DNA from: Anaerolineaceae bacterium UBA5311
GTDB lineage: Bacteria; Chloroflexota; Anaerolineae; Anaerolineales; Anaerolineaceae
Assembly: GCA_002411175.1 (NCBI GenBank)
Contig: DHRN01000032.1
Span: 1-16,166, forward strand
Reading direction: 5' to 3'
Length of the DNA stretch: 16,166 nucleotides
In this document: positions 7,541 through 15,540 of the stretch, piece by piece
Layout: the number at the start of each line of letters is the position of its first letter
How positions within the stretch are numbered: position 1 is the first letter of the stretch
The notes under the pieces: model-generated
The model's input: only the letters and a program-made list of their open reading frames with translations
Databases searched by the model: none
What the model was told of the DNA's origin: nothing
Program-made: the position numbers and the translations under genes

Positions 7541-9031
7541 ATGAGAATAAAAAGATCTTTTCTGACATTATTCCTTATCAGTTTGTTGTTTATCAAGTTT
7601 TTTGCAACAGAAAATCCCGCCCTGGCATATCCCCTCACCGGGTCAGACACTGTTCTGGTTTTTGATACCTCCGGGAGCATGGACGAGAGGGATAAAACCG
7701 GCGTGACAAAACTGGAAGCCGCTCAACTGGCGGGGATTCAAATCCTGAACGTTATCGAAGCAGAAAACGCCGCCCTCGGTTCTTCTAATCAGGTAGGTCT
7801 GGTCACCTACGACCGGTCTGTGGAGATTCTCTCACCCCTGGTTACCGATATCACTGCCCTCAAAGACGCCTTCAGCGATATGTACGCCTATGGCGGCACA
7901 GGCATGGCTGATGGTCTCAAAGCGGGAATCGAATTGTTTGCCACCGCTCAGGGGAATAAGGTGATTATCCTGCTCAGTGATGGTCTGCCAAATATCAGCC
8001 TGAATTCCGGGAACATCCAGGATTACGACGTGATCAAACAACAGGTCATCGATCTTTCCACCCAGGCTGGTCAACTGGGTATCTGTGTTAATACCGTCGG
8101 ATTTGGAGACCCAGGCAAAGGCACCAGCTCGATTGATGAAGCCTTCCTGATCATGATTGCCGAGGCATCAGGCTGCGGACGTTATGTTACCGCCATCGAT
8201 GCCGTCGAGCTAGTTAACGTTTACATGGAATTGCGGCATTCTTCCACTGGAAGTATCCAGTTTCAGCATTCAGGGCAAATCAGTGACGGCGAAGAGATCG
8301 ATCTCGGACCCGTAACCATCCCCGATTACCAGGAATTGTTTCTTTTCACGTTGAATTGGCCTGGAGACATTATCCAGCCAATACTCATTGACCCTTTTGG
8401 AGTCAAGGTGGATAACACCTACCCGGGGATCTCCATCAACGAAACAGCTTCTCTAATCTCTTACATTTTGAATAACCCTTCCGCGGGCGACTGGCATCTC
8501 AAGTTGCTCGGGCTCGATATCCCCACCGGGGTTACCGATTACAATGCGATCCTCTCGACACGCGCGGGAGCAATCCCCACCCCCACAACCCCGCCCACAC
8601 AGGTTGTCCAGGCAGCTCCCACCGGAGCTGGCGGGCTTGGCGTGTTTTTACTGATCCTGGTCGCCGCCGGAGTGGCGATCGCGGTCTATGTTTACTCGCA
8701 AACGCTGAAGAAGAAAAGAGGAAAAGAAATCCTTTCTCGGTCGACCGGTGCGAAGATCAGGGGAGAAAAGGGAGAGTATCGTGAGAGGGTAATCAACCTG
8801 CATGACGGTTTTGTTGTCGGCAGAGGTTCGCTTAGCGATTTAAAACTCGAAGACTCGTCGATCTCACGCCGGCACTGTATCTTCAGATACTCAAAAGGCA
8901 ATTGGTATATCCAGGATCTTGGCAGCAGCAGCGGAACTTATGTAAACAGGAAACGTGTCGACGGAGCCAGGCTCGTCTCTGGGGATCAAATTTCCTTTGG
9001 CAACAACACGATCACTTTTCTATCGGAGTAA
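7541..9031 (+). CDS. Second surface VWA protein with TM segment and cytosolic FHA domain
   Basis: The 496-residue product has a signal peptide (about 1-29, ending near ALA). The VWA domain (about 35-230) has a full MIDAS set: DTSGS (42-46), GGTGM (118-122) and SDG (146-148). A second extracellular region (about 235-340) and a Pro/Thr linker follow, then a TM segment (about 366-387), a KKKRGK stop-transfer stretch and an FHA domain (about 416-496) with VGR (426-428), SRRH (442-445) and SGTYVN (464-469). It shares its plan with the first gene but lacks the Big_7-like domain and has a shorter stalk. ATG 7541 is chosen because GAGGGG (7527-7532) precedes it at eight bases and a typical signal peptide begins there. 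The longer frame from 7499 lies inside the end of the kinase-FHA gene. It starts four bases after that gene's stop. Confidence 0.88.
   Translation: MRIKRSFLTLFLISLLFIKFFATENPALAYPLTGSDTVLVFDTSGSMDERDKTGVTKLEAAQLAGIQILNVIEAENAALGSSNQVGLVTYDRSVEILSPLVTDITALKDAFSDMYAYGGTGMADGLKAGIELFATAQGNKVIILLSDGLPNISLNSGNIQDYDVIKQQVIDLSTQAGQLGICVNTVGFGDPGKGTSSIDEAFLIMIAEASGCGRYVTAIDAVELVNVYMELRHSSTGSIQFQHSGQISDGEEIDLGPVTIPDYQELFLFTLNWPGDIIQPILIDPFGVKVDNTYPGISINETASLISYILNNPSAGDWHLKLLGLDIPTGVTDYNAILSTRAGAIPTPTTPPTQVVQAAPTGAGGLGVFLLILVAAGVAIAVYVYSQTLKKKRGKEILSRSTGAKIRGEKGEYRERVINLHDGFVVGRGSLSDLKLEDSSISRRHCIFRYSKGNWYIQDLGSSSGTYVNRKRVDGARLVSGDQISFGNNTITFLSE
9025..9028 (+). promoter_or_regulatory. Ribosome binding site for a TTG start
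   Basis: GGAG at 9025-9028, in the last codons of the upstream gene, is eight bases before TTG 9037. It supports TTG as the start of the first receptor kinase; no ATG lies nearby in that frame. Confidence 0.6.
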
Positions 9032-9036
9032 TTGTT

Positions 9037-10584
9037 TTGAATATTGTCGGTCAGGTCGTAGCTAATCAATTCAGAGTGGATGCGTTCATCTCTGCCGGGG
9101 GGATGGGGGCTGTATATCGGGTCTGGGATTTGGAGAGAAACGTTGCCCTGGCAATGAAAGTGCTTCACGCAGACCTGGCACAAGACCAGGTAATCTTTGA
9201 ACGTTTCCAGCGGGAAGCGCGCGCCCTCAGAAAGCTTAAACACCCTAATATTGTCCCTTTTTATGGGTTGTATCAAACCCAATCCCTGGTCTTTTTGCTT
9301 CAGCGTTTCATCGATGGTCCTACCCTGAGGGAGGTGCTCTCAAAACGTGCTGGTTCATTTTTCAGCGCACAAGACCTGCTTTGCATTATGAAAGCCTTGT
9401 GCTCAGCAGCCGGTTTTGCCCATAGTAACAATGTGATCCATTGTGACATCAAATCGGCGAATATTATGATTGATCAGGGTGGGCAAATTTTCCTGGGCGA
9501 TTTTGGTATTGCCAGGCACGCGGAAAGCGATGTCACCGCCATGCCGGGAGCCGGAACGCCTGCCTATATGTCTCCTGAACAAATCCTCGGCAAACCTGTC
9601 ACCAGGGAATCTGATATCTACTCTCTTGGGGTTCTGTTGTTTGAGCTCCTGACCGGGCAGCGTCCTTTCCGCGGGACGGAAAAAGGAACCGATCGCTCTG
9701 GAAATACAATTAACGAGCGCATACGCTATGCTCATCTCACCCTGCCCGCGCCAGACCCGCGGGTCTTCAATGCGAATATCAGCCCGGCTGTCTCTGCGGT
9801 TGTCTTGCGAGCCCTCGAAAAAAACCCGGCAGAGCGGTTCCCATCGTGTTTGGAGTTTTTTAATTCGTTGTGCCGCGCTTTCAACATTTCCCCAGGGCAA
9901 GTTTCGGACCGCCTGCCTGTCCACCACATCCCTGACCAACCTCAAAAGCAATACCCCTCTTCACCTGTTCAACCAGCTCGTACCGCCAATAAAACCCCAC
10001 TGCTTTTGGTTGGAGGAGCAGCAATTTTGATCGTCATCCTGGTTTTGTTATTTACAATCAACTCAAAACCAGCCTCTTTGCCAATTGCCAATAACCCTCC
10101 GGCGGCATCCAATACAGACAATCCTGCTGCTGAGCCCGCTGATAACTCTCAACAAGCTGGTCTGGCACAACATTTCAGCACAGAAGAACCCCGACCCACA
10201 GAGACCCATGCGCCAATCAGTTCCAATACTCCCACGAGCAGGTACACGCCGACACCAACCTATGGGTCTTGCCCGGGGGCAGAGCCCCAAAAAGTCAGAG
10301 TCGGAGACAAGGCGAGAGTGTGTACACGCAGCGACCGCGTTGTGGTCAGAAGTGAAGCTGACAGCGGTTCAGAAGAGATTTTCAGGATGTATACCGGCAC
10401 GAAACTGGAAATCATCGGTGGTCCAAGGTGCGGAAGCGACTTTACCTGGTGGCAAGTCGTGGTGCTAAAAGGCTCGCATGTCGCACTCGGAAATAATGAC
10501 TGGAATACAACCCGCGATGAAATCGGCTGGGTTCGTGAGGGGAGTGATGCCAAAGACCTCTATTGGATCTGCCCGGACAACTAA
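9037..10584 (+). CDS. Receptor Ser/Thr kinase A: kinase, TM segment, SH3b-like domain
   Basis: With the TTG start the product has 515 residues and begins MNIVGQVVANQFRVD, aligning with the starts of the two paralogues downstream. The kinase domain (about 12-282) has SAGGMGAV in the glycine loop (first Gly replaced by Ser), K41, E60, HCDIKSAN (135-142), DFG (155-157) and SPE (179-181). A TM segment (about 321-341) is followed by a Pro/Thr/Asn-rich linker (to about 408) and an extracytoplasmic domain (about 411-515). That domain has the SH3b pattern: a VRVGD start, VVVRSEADSGSEEIFRMYTGT and a late GWVREG. Its four cysteines (412, 429, 465, 512) are matched in kinase C. SH3b domains often bind wall material, so a sensor role is likely. 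A start at 8902 would overlap the previous gene by 130 bases and is rejected. Confidence 0.9.
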   Translation: MNIVGQVVANQFRVDAFISAGGMGAVYRVWDLERNVALAMKVLHADLAQDQVIFERFQREARALRKLKHPNIVPFYGLYQTQSLVFLLQRFIDGPTLREVLSKRAGSFFSAQDLLCIMKALCSAAGFAHSNNVIHCDIKSANIMIDQGGQIFLGDFGIARHAESDVTAMPGAGTPAYMSPEQILGKPVTRESDIYSLGVLLFELLTGQRPFRGTEKGTDRSGNTINERIRYAHLTLPAPDPRVFNANISPAVSAVVLRALEKNPAERFPSCLEFFNSLCRAFNISPGQVSDRLPVHHIPDQPQKQYPSSPVQPARTANKTPLLLVGGAAILIVILVLLFTINSKPASLPIANNPPAASNTDNPAAEPADNSQQAGLAQHFSTEEPRPTETHAPISSNTPTSRYTPTPTYGSCPGAEPQKVRVGDKARVCTRSDRVVVRSEADSGSEEIFRMYTGTKLEIIGGPRCGSDFTWWQVVVLKGSHVALGNNDWNTTRDEIGWVREGSDAKDLYWICPDN

Positions 10585-10654
10585 TGAAAGCTGCTCTGTT
10601 TTTAGGCTGGTCAGAAAGGGTTAACAACCAAATGCAACACGTAAAGAGCATAAA

Positions 10655-12487
10655 ATGGCAGTGAACATCAGTTTTGGTCAAATAATTGCTAATCGATTCA
10701 GAGTCGATGCTCTTATCGCTTCAGGTGGTATGGGCACAGTGTTCCGCGTCTGGGATCTTCAAAGAAACGTTCCCCTGGCAATGAAGGTCTTACATGCTGA
10801 ACTGGCTGACGATGCGGATGTCCAGGAGCGTTTCAGGCGCGAAGCCCGTGCGTTGGGGAAGTTGGTGCATCCAAACATCATCCCCTTTTACGGTCACTAC
10901 CAAACTCGCAATCACAACCTATTTTTGCAGCTGTATATTGACGGTCCTTCATTAAAAGAAGTGTTAATGCAGCGCGGAAATCCCCTGCCAGTCCGGGATA
11001 CTCTTTCCATAATGAGGTCATTATGCTCGGCAGTAGGGTATTCTCACAACAATGATGTAATCCATTGTGATATCAAACCGGGCAACGTGATGATCGACCG
11101 CGGTGGGAAGGTCTACCTTGGCGACTTTGGCATCGCCAGGCATGCCGAGAGTGATCTTACCGCCCTCCCCGGCGCGGGTACTGCTGCGTTCATGGCTCCT
11201 GAGCAGATCACCGGTAAAATTGTCACCAGGCAAACGGATATCTACTCCCTTGGTGTCCTCCTGTTCGAATTGCTAACCGGTAAGCGTCCTTTTGTTGGCA
11301 ATGAAGCTGGAACTGAAAAAGCAGGCAACCAGATCACGGAGCGAATTCGGTATGCGCATGTCTACATCCAACCTCCAGACCCGCGGCAATATAATCCGAA
11401 TATCAGCCCTCAGCTATCATCAATTATCCTGCGTGCCCTCGAAAAAAACCCTGCCAATCGGTTTTCTTCCAGCCAGGAGTTGTTCAATGCCCTCTGCTGG
11501 GCATTAAACACCAACCCAGACCAGGTCCCGGACCGGGTTTCAGCAGATTTGGTTGCCATAAAAACGCCTGTTTCTCCCAATCCGCAGCCAACACCGAAAA
11601 CCAATCCTGTGCCCGCTAAGAAACCTCATCTTTTCATTGGGATTGCCGTCGTGGTGGTTGCCGCGCTTCTCTTTTTTGCCATGCGGGGATTTGGCGCAGA
11701 ACCCCGCAGCGGATCATTGTTTCCAGGAGAGTACAGCACCGCGACATCTGTGATTGAGACCCCCCCTCAGAAGCAGACGACGTTGATCCAGTCACCTGCT
11801 GAAGCGCAGCCAACAGATGCCGCCTCGCTGAACGAACCAACTGCTACAAGAATCCCGTCAACCGCCACGAGAATCGCGCCAACCAACACACCCGCCTCAG
11901 AATTCCCGACGTACAAACCATTATCCAATTGTCCCTCCTCCCACTTGCGGGTGGGTGATTCAGCATATGTCACTTACAACGGAGTCAAGATCAGCCTGCG
12001 CTCCCAGCCAGTCGGCAGAATTGGCGATACCCTTATCCGCAAGCTGGAAGAAGGTGAGGTCGTCCATATCATTGATGGACCCGTCTGTGATTTAGGTCTG
12101 CTGCTTTGGAAAGTGCGTACGGTCCAGGATGAATACGGATGGCTGCCCGAAGGAGAGGATTATGATTTTTGGATCTTGCCGGTTCCTGCCGAAAAGGGCT
12201 GTGGCAACTTGCCAGCGCGGCTGTGGATAGGAGCAACCGCGTTTGTTGAGCCAATGCCTGTAGATCGAAACATCCTGTGGTCTGAACCAACAAGGAATTC
12301 CGTTGAATTGGGCAGGATGAACCCCGGAAGCTATATGCAAGTTCTCGAGGGTCCTTCGTGTGGAAACGGATCCGAGGGGGTCTGGTGGTATGTCTATTCA
12401 GAGCAACTGCGAAAAGAAGGCTGGACGCGGGAGAGCAGCCTGAGTCACGATTATTACTTCATCGCACCGGTGATTCCCAGACCATAG
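10655..12487 (+). CDS. Receptor Ser/Thr kinase B: kinase, TM segment, two SH3b-like domains
   Basis: The product has 610 residues. The kinase domain (about 15-285) has K44, E63, HCDIKPGN (138-145), DFG (157-159) and APE (181-183); the first Gly of the loop is Ala (ASGGMG). The TM segment is at about 324-344 and a long Thr/Pro-rich linker follows to about 424. Outside lie two SH3b-like domains in tandem (about 426-510 and 516-605). Each opens with a Cys (426, 516), has a glycine-proline-x-Cys (C478, C569), and ends in an aromatic strand (YDFWILPV, DYYFIAPV). This is the longest of the three paralogues and the only one with a duplicated sensor. A 70-base gap precedes it with no convincing promoter. 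The binding site is weak (AAAGAG); GTG 10661 is an alternative start two codons later. Confidence 0.9.
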   Translation: MAVNISFGQIIANRFRVDALIASGGMGTVFRVWDLQRNVPLAMKVLHAELADDADVQERFRREARALGKLVHPNIIPFYGHYQTRNHNLFLQLYIDGPSLKEVLMQRGNPLPVRDTLSIMRSLCSAVGYSHNNDVIHCDIKPGNVMIDRGGKVYLGDFGIARHAESDLTALPGAGTAAFMAPEQITGKIVTRQTDIYSLGVLLFELLTGKRPFVGNEAGTEKAGNQITERIRYAHVYIQPPDPRQYNPNISPQLSSIILRALEKNPANRFSSSQELFNALCWALNTNPDQVPDRVSADLVAIKTPVSPNPQPTPKTNPVPAKKPHLFIGIAVVVVAALLFFAMRGFGAEPRSGSLFPGEYSTATSVIETPPQKQTTLIQSPAEAQPTDAASLNEPTATRIPSTATRIAPTNTPASEFPTYKPLSNCPSSHLRVGDSAYVTYNGVKISLRSQPVGRIGDTLIRKLEEGEVVHIIDGPVCDLGLLLWKVRTVQDEYGWLPEGEDYDFWILPVPAEKGCGNLPARLWIGATAFVEPMPVDRNILWSEPTRNSVELGRMNPGSYMQVLEGPSCGNGSEGVWWYVYSEQLRKEGWTRESSLSHDYYFIAPVIPRP

Positions 12488-12544
12488 TGATTGAACCGGT
12501 GTGTATAGTGATGAGATCAATTAAATGCGAAGAGGAGATATTCC

Positions 12545-14077
12545 ATGTCGTCTAATTATGTGGGACAAATAGTAGCAGACCAATTCAGGGTCGATGCCTT
12601 TATTTCAGCTGGTGGTATGGGTTCGGTTTTTCGTGTCTGGGACCTGGAAAGGAACGTTCCCCTCGCCATGAAGGTCCTGCACGCCGACCTGGCGGAAGAC
12701 CAGGTCATTTTTGAGCGCTTCAAACGGGAAGCTCGTGCCTTGCGAAAGCTTAAACACCCCAATATCGTTCCTTTTTACGGTCTTTACCAGGACCCATCCA
12801 GGATTTTCCTGCTGCAAAGATATATTGATGGTCCCACGCTAAAACAAGTGCTCGCTCAACAAGCAGGGGCGCTCCTGCCTGTCCGCGATATTATCTGCAT
12901 AATCAAATCCTTGTGTTCGGCGGTTGGCTTTGCTCATACAAATGCGATTGTCCATTGTGATATCAAGCCTGCAAATATCCTGATCGACCAGGGCAGACAA
13001 GTGTTTCTGGGTGATTTTGGGATTGCCAGGCATGCAGATAGCACCACGACCGCGTTGCCCGGGATGGGCACCGCCGCATACATGGCGCCGGAGCAGATTG
13101 TCGCCAATATGGTCACAAAAGAAACCGATATCTATGCCCTCGGTGTGCTGCTGTTCGAATTGTTCACAGGCAGGAGACCATTCAGAGGTTCAGAAACCGG
13201 AACTGAAGAATCGGGAGCGACGGTAAACGAACGAATTCGTTACGCCCACGTCAACCTGCCGCCGCCAGACCCCCGCCTGATCAATCCAAATATTGGCGCA
13301 CATCTGTCCGCAATCATCCTCATCGCGCTCGACAAAAACCCTGCCAACCGGTTCTCATCCTGTCAGGATCTTCTCTCTGCCTTGTGCAATGCTTATAATA
13401 TTACACCAGAGCAGATCCCCGACAGGCTCTCTGCCGGCTATACCGGCCCCCCTCAGGTAATATATCCTGACACCGTCCACGATCCGAAACTGCCAAAAGC
13501 AAAACCCGCCAACAAACTGGTTTATATGGTTGCAGGTGGCGCTGTCATTGTAATATTATTGATGATCTTTCTAACCGCCCAGGGTGTTTTTGACCGCTCG
13601 AAAACAGAACTGTTGAGCAGGGAATACGCAACCTTAACTTCTGTCGCAAACAAAGCCACACAGCCGGTTGTATTACTCCAGGCAACAGTCACAAAACAAC
13701 CCACCAAAACCGCAACTCGCGTTAAGCTGACCTCGACGAGCACACCCTATCCGGAATATGGCTCCTGTTCTGACGGGATTCCCCACCGGGTGCAGGTAGG
13801 CGACACAGCCAAAGTGTGTACCACTGAAGACAGATTAATCCTCAGAGATAACCCGGCGGCAGATGGTCAGGAAATTTTCAGAATGTATCCCGGAGTAAAA
13901 ATGGTCATTATTGACGGACCTAAGTGTGGGTCACAGCATACCTGGTGGCACGTCCGTGTGAAGGCGGGCTCATGGGTTTGGGATGGGTCTGATTTCGCGA
14001 CCAATATGGATGTGGAGGGATGGGTTCGTGAAGGCGGGTTTGACACCGACCGTTACTTCATTTGTCCGGACAACTAA
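12545..14077 (+). CDS. Receptor Ser/Thr kinase C: kinase, TM segment, SH3b-like domain
   Basis: The product has 510 residues. The kinase domain (about 14-285) has K43, E62, HCDIKPAN (138-145), DFG (157-159) and APE (181-183), with the first loop Gly again replaced by Ser. The TM segment is at about 325-345, followed by a Thr/Lys-rich linker and one SH3b-like domain (about 407-510). It is closest to kinase A: both share the stretch from LERNV to FYGLYQ almost residue for residue, the cysteine spacing (408, 425, 461, 507) and the final ICPDN. A strong AGAGGAG lies before the start. The stop codon directly abuts the ATG of the peptidase gene. It probably arose with kinase A by duplication; substrates are probably FHA or other proteins of the operon. 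Confidence 0.92.
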   Translation: MSSNYVGQIVADQFRVDAFISAGGMGSVFRVWDLERNVPLAMKVLHADLAEDQVIFERFKREARALRKLKHPNIVPFYGLYQDPSRIFLLQRYIDGPTLKQVLAQQAGALLPVRDIICIIKSLCSAVGFAHTNAIVHCDIKPANILIDQGRQVFLGDFGIARHADSTTTALPGMGTAAYMAPEQIVANMVTKETDIYALGVLLFELFTGRRPFRGSETGTEESGATVNERIRYAHVNLPPPDPRLINPNIGAHLSAIILIALDKNPANRFSSCQDLLSALCNAYNITPEQIPDRLSAGYTGPPQVIYPDTVHDPKLPKAKPANKLVYMVAGGAVIVILLMIFLTAQGVFDRSKTELLSREYATLTSVANKATQPVVLLQATVTKQPTKTATRVKLTSTSTPYPEYGSCSDGIPHRVQVGDTAKVCTTEDRLILRDNPAADGQEIFRMYPGVKMVIIDGPKCGSQHTWWHVRVKAGSWVWDGSDFATNMDVEGWVREGGFDTDRYFICPDN

Positions 14078-15076
14078 ATGGATAAGATACGATTAACAAC
14101 AATCAGTATAATTCTCATGCTCACCATCATCGTGTTGGCAATTTTTTTCTGGATAGCGAACACGAGTGGTCAATTTCAGCTGCAGCAGCTGCCAGGCAGC
14201 ACAGAAGAACAAGATATCCTTTATCCTGGAGGAACGCACACCCAGGAATATCCAACCAGCGCAGTGCAGCTTCAGACGGAAACCAGCCCGCCAACTCCAG
14301 ACCCCACCGGGACAACAGCTTCAACACCAACAGAGACCCCTACACCTACCCCCACGCTCGCTTTTTCAGGGCAAGAGGTCATTGGATACTCCGTTCTCGA
14401 GCGCCCGCTTGAGGTCTATCGGTTTGGGACCGGAGAGCATGTGCATTTGATCGTTGCCGGGATTCACGGCGGTTACGAGTGGAATACAGTGGAATTGGCT
14501 TATGAACTGATCGAGCTTCTTGAAAATGAGCCCGAACGCGTTCCTTCTGATAAAACTCTTTATATCCTGCCAAACTTAAACCCGGATGGCTATGCTAAAG
14601 ACAAAGGTTATGATGGTCGTGCGAACGCGAACAACGTCGACCTCAACAGGAATTGGGATCATAACTGGCAGATCGACTGGGCTCGGAGCGGGTGTTGGAA
14701 TTATCGACCGATCACAGGAGGAGAATATGCCGAATCAGAACCAGAGGTGCGTGCCCTCAAGACCTTTATCCTCGAACGGGAAGTTCAGGCGCTGATCAGT
14801 TATCATAGTCAGATGGCTGCAATATTTTCCGGCAATTTTCCTTTTCACCCTCCATCAGAAGATTTGGCAAACAAGCTCTGGGCAGTTAGCAGCTACAGTT
14901 ATCCTCCGCCGGATTATGGCTGTCATTACACTGGTCAGTTTGTCGATTGGGCAGCCGACCAGGGCATCGCCGCGCTGGATGTCGAGCTGAGAAACCACGT
15001 TGATAACGATTACACGATCAACGTCCCTATCCTGGATGCGTTTTTAGCCTGGTCGTACCCGGAAATGGTTGATTAG
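14078..15076 (+). CDS. Membrane-anchored M14-family metallocarboxypeptidase
   Basis: The 332-residue protein has an uncleaved signal anchor (about 7-27), a Pro/Thr-rich linker (about 50-95, with TPTETPTPTPT) and an M14 zinc carboxypeptidase domain (about 100-330) that should lie outside the cell. Visible active-site residues are the first zinc ligands in GIHGGYEWNT (H130, E134), the substrate-binding NPDGY and VDLNRNW (N190, R191), the third ligand in ISYHSQ (H243) and a catalytic Glu in DVELRN (E303). The first zinc motif is H-x3-E, one residue longer than the classic H-x2-E. Bacterial M14 enzymes often cut wall peptides or small peptides; the substrate here is unknown. It starts at the base after the stop of kinase C with no clear binding site of its own, so translation is probably coupled to that gene. 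Confidence 0.87.
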   Translation: MDKIRLTTISIILMLTIIVLAIFFWIANTSGQFQLQQLPGSTEEQDILYPGGTHTQEYPTSAVQLQTETSPPTPDPTGTTASTPTETPTPTPTLAFSGQEVIGYSVLERPLEVYRFGTGEHVHLIVAGIHGGYEWNTVELAYELIELLENEPERVPSDKTLYILPNLNPDGYAKDKGYDGRANANNVDLNRNWDHNWQIDWARSGCWNYRPITGGEYAESEPEVRALKTFILEREVQALISYHSQMAAIFSGNFPFHPPSEDLANKLWAVSSYSYPPPDYGCHYTGQFVDWAADQGIAALDVELRNHVDNDYTINVPILDAFLAWSYPEMVD

Positions 15077-15091
15077 CAGGTCAGGTGCTAA
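15073..15091 (+). other. Short hairpin over the last stop codon of the operon
   Basis: TTAGCA (15073-15078) and TGCTAA (15086-15091) can pair with a seven-base loop. No T-run follows, so it is not a typical intrinsic terminator. I saw no better terminator after the last gene. Confidence 0.3.
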
Positions 15092-15092
15092 G

Positions 15093-15176
15093 ATGATCCA
15101 CCCCAACGGGAAAATGATTGGGTATCAGGATGGGGAGAAAGTTATTGACAAGACAAGTGGAGATGGCACTTACTAG
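15093..15176 (+). CDS. Possible 27-residue ORF, unrecognised
   Basis: A short frame from ATG 15093 to TAG 15176 encodes a Gly/Lys/Asp-rich peptide (begins MIHPNGKMIGYQDGEK). It lies just after the peptidase gene with an AGGTG nine bases upstream. It resembles no family I know and could equally be a broken piece of a surface protein, since the Rhs remnant follows. Weak support. Confidence 0.2.
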   Translation: MIHPNGKMIGYQDGEKVIDKTSGDGTY

Positions 15177-15257
15177 ATTTTGCACGTGGTAAACTGGTTC
15201 GAGATAAGCCAAAGTAGTTTCGATAATGGTATGCAGTCTCTCGCAAACTGTGAGAGT

Positions 15258-15443
15258 GACCACTGCGCCTACCTGCCTTTGGTGTTCAAAGCAAAACCGC
15301 CAGCAGGAACAACTTATCTCTGTATCGGTGATGACCGTATAGCGATGGAAAAAGACGGGGTATTGACCGACCTGTTAGCTGATCACCTGGGCAGCACCAG
15401 TGTTGTCCTGGATGCCAGTGGGCAAATTGTTGATAAGGGCTAG
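15258..15443 (+). pseudogene. Remnant of an Rhs/YD-repeat protein
   Basis: The frame ending at TAG 15441-15443 reads CAYLPLVFK, then YLCIGDDRIAMEKDGVLTDL, then ADHLGSTSVVLDASGQIV. This is the signature end of the repeat region of Rhs proteins, where a DHLGS-type motif normally precedes the core-associated region and a variable toxin tip. Here the frame ends nine residues after the DHLGST motif region and runs into repeat DNA, and nothing upstream reads as YD repeats. It is therefore a short, truncated piece, not a working gene. The frame is open from 15180, but residues before about 15258 are not recognisable. Confidence 0.7.
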
Positions 15444-15540
15444 GCTCGGTGATAAATTTTCGCACCTTTTCCCGAACTTTTGCATCCGTTTTGCGATTGC
15501 CTGGCACTCCACGCTTGTGGGCTGGGCGAAGCCATCTTAT
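15444..15540. other. Noncoding stretch between the Rhs remnant and the repeats
   Basis: No gene or site is recognised in these 97 bases. The last part (GCGAAGCCATCTTATCG) resembles the tail of the hairpin repeat units. Confidence 0.5.

Noticed and set aside
8902..9036. N-terminal extension of receptor kinase A from an upstream in-frame start
   Set aside because: It lies inside the FHA-coding end of the previous gene, adds residues without resemblance to the paralogues, and TTG 9037 has a well-placed GGAG and aligns with the starts of kinases B and C.
15073..15091. Intrinsic terminator of the operon
   Set aside because: The stem has only six pairs, overlaps the stop codon and is not followed by a T-run.
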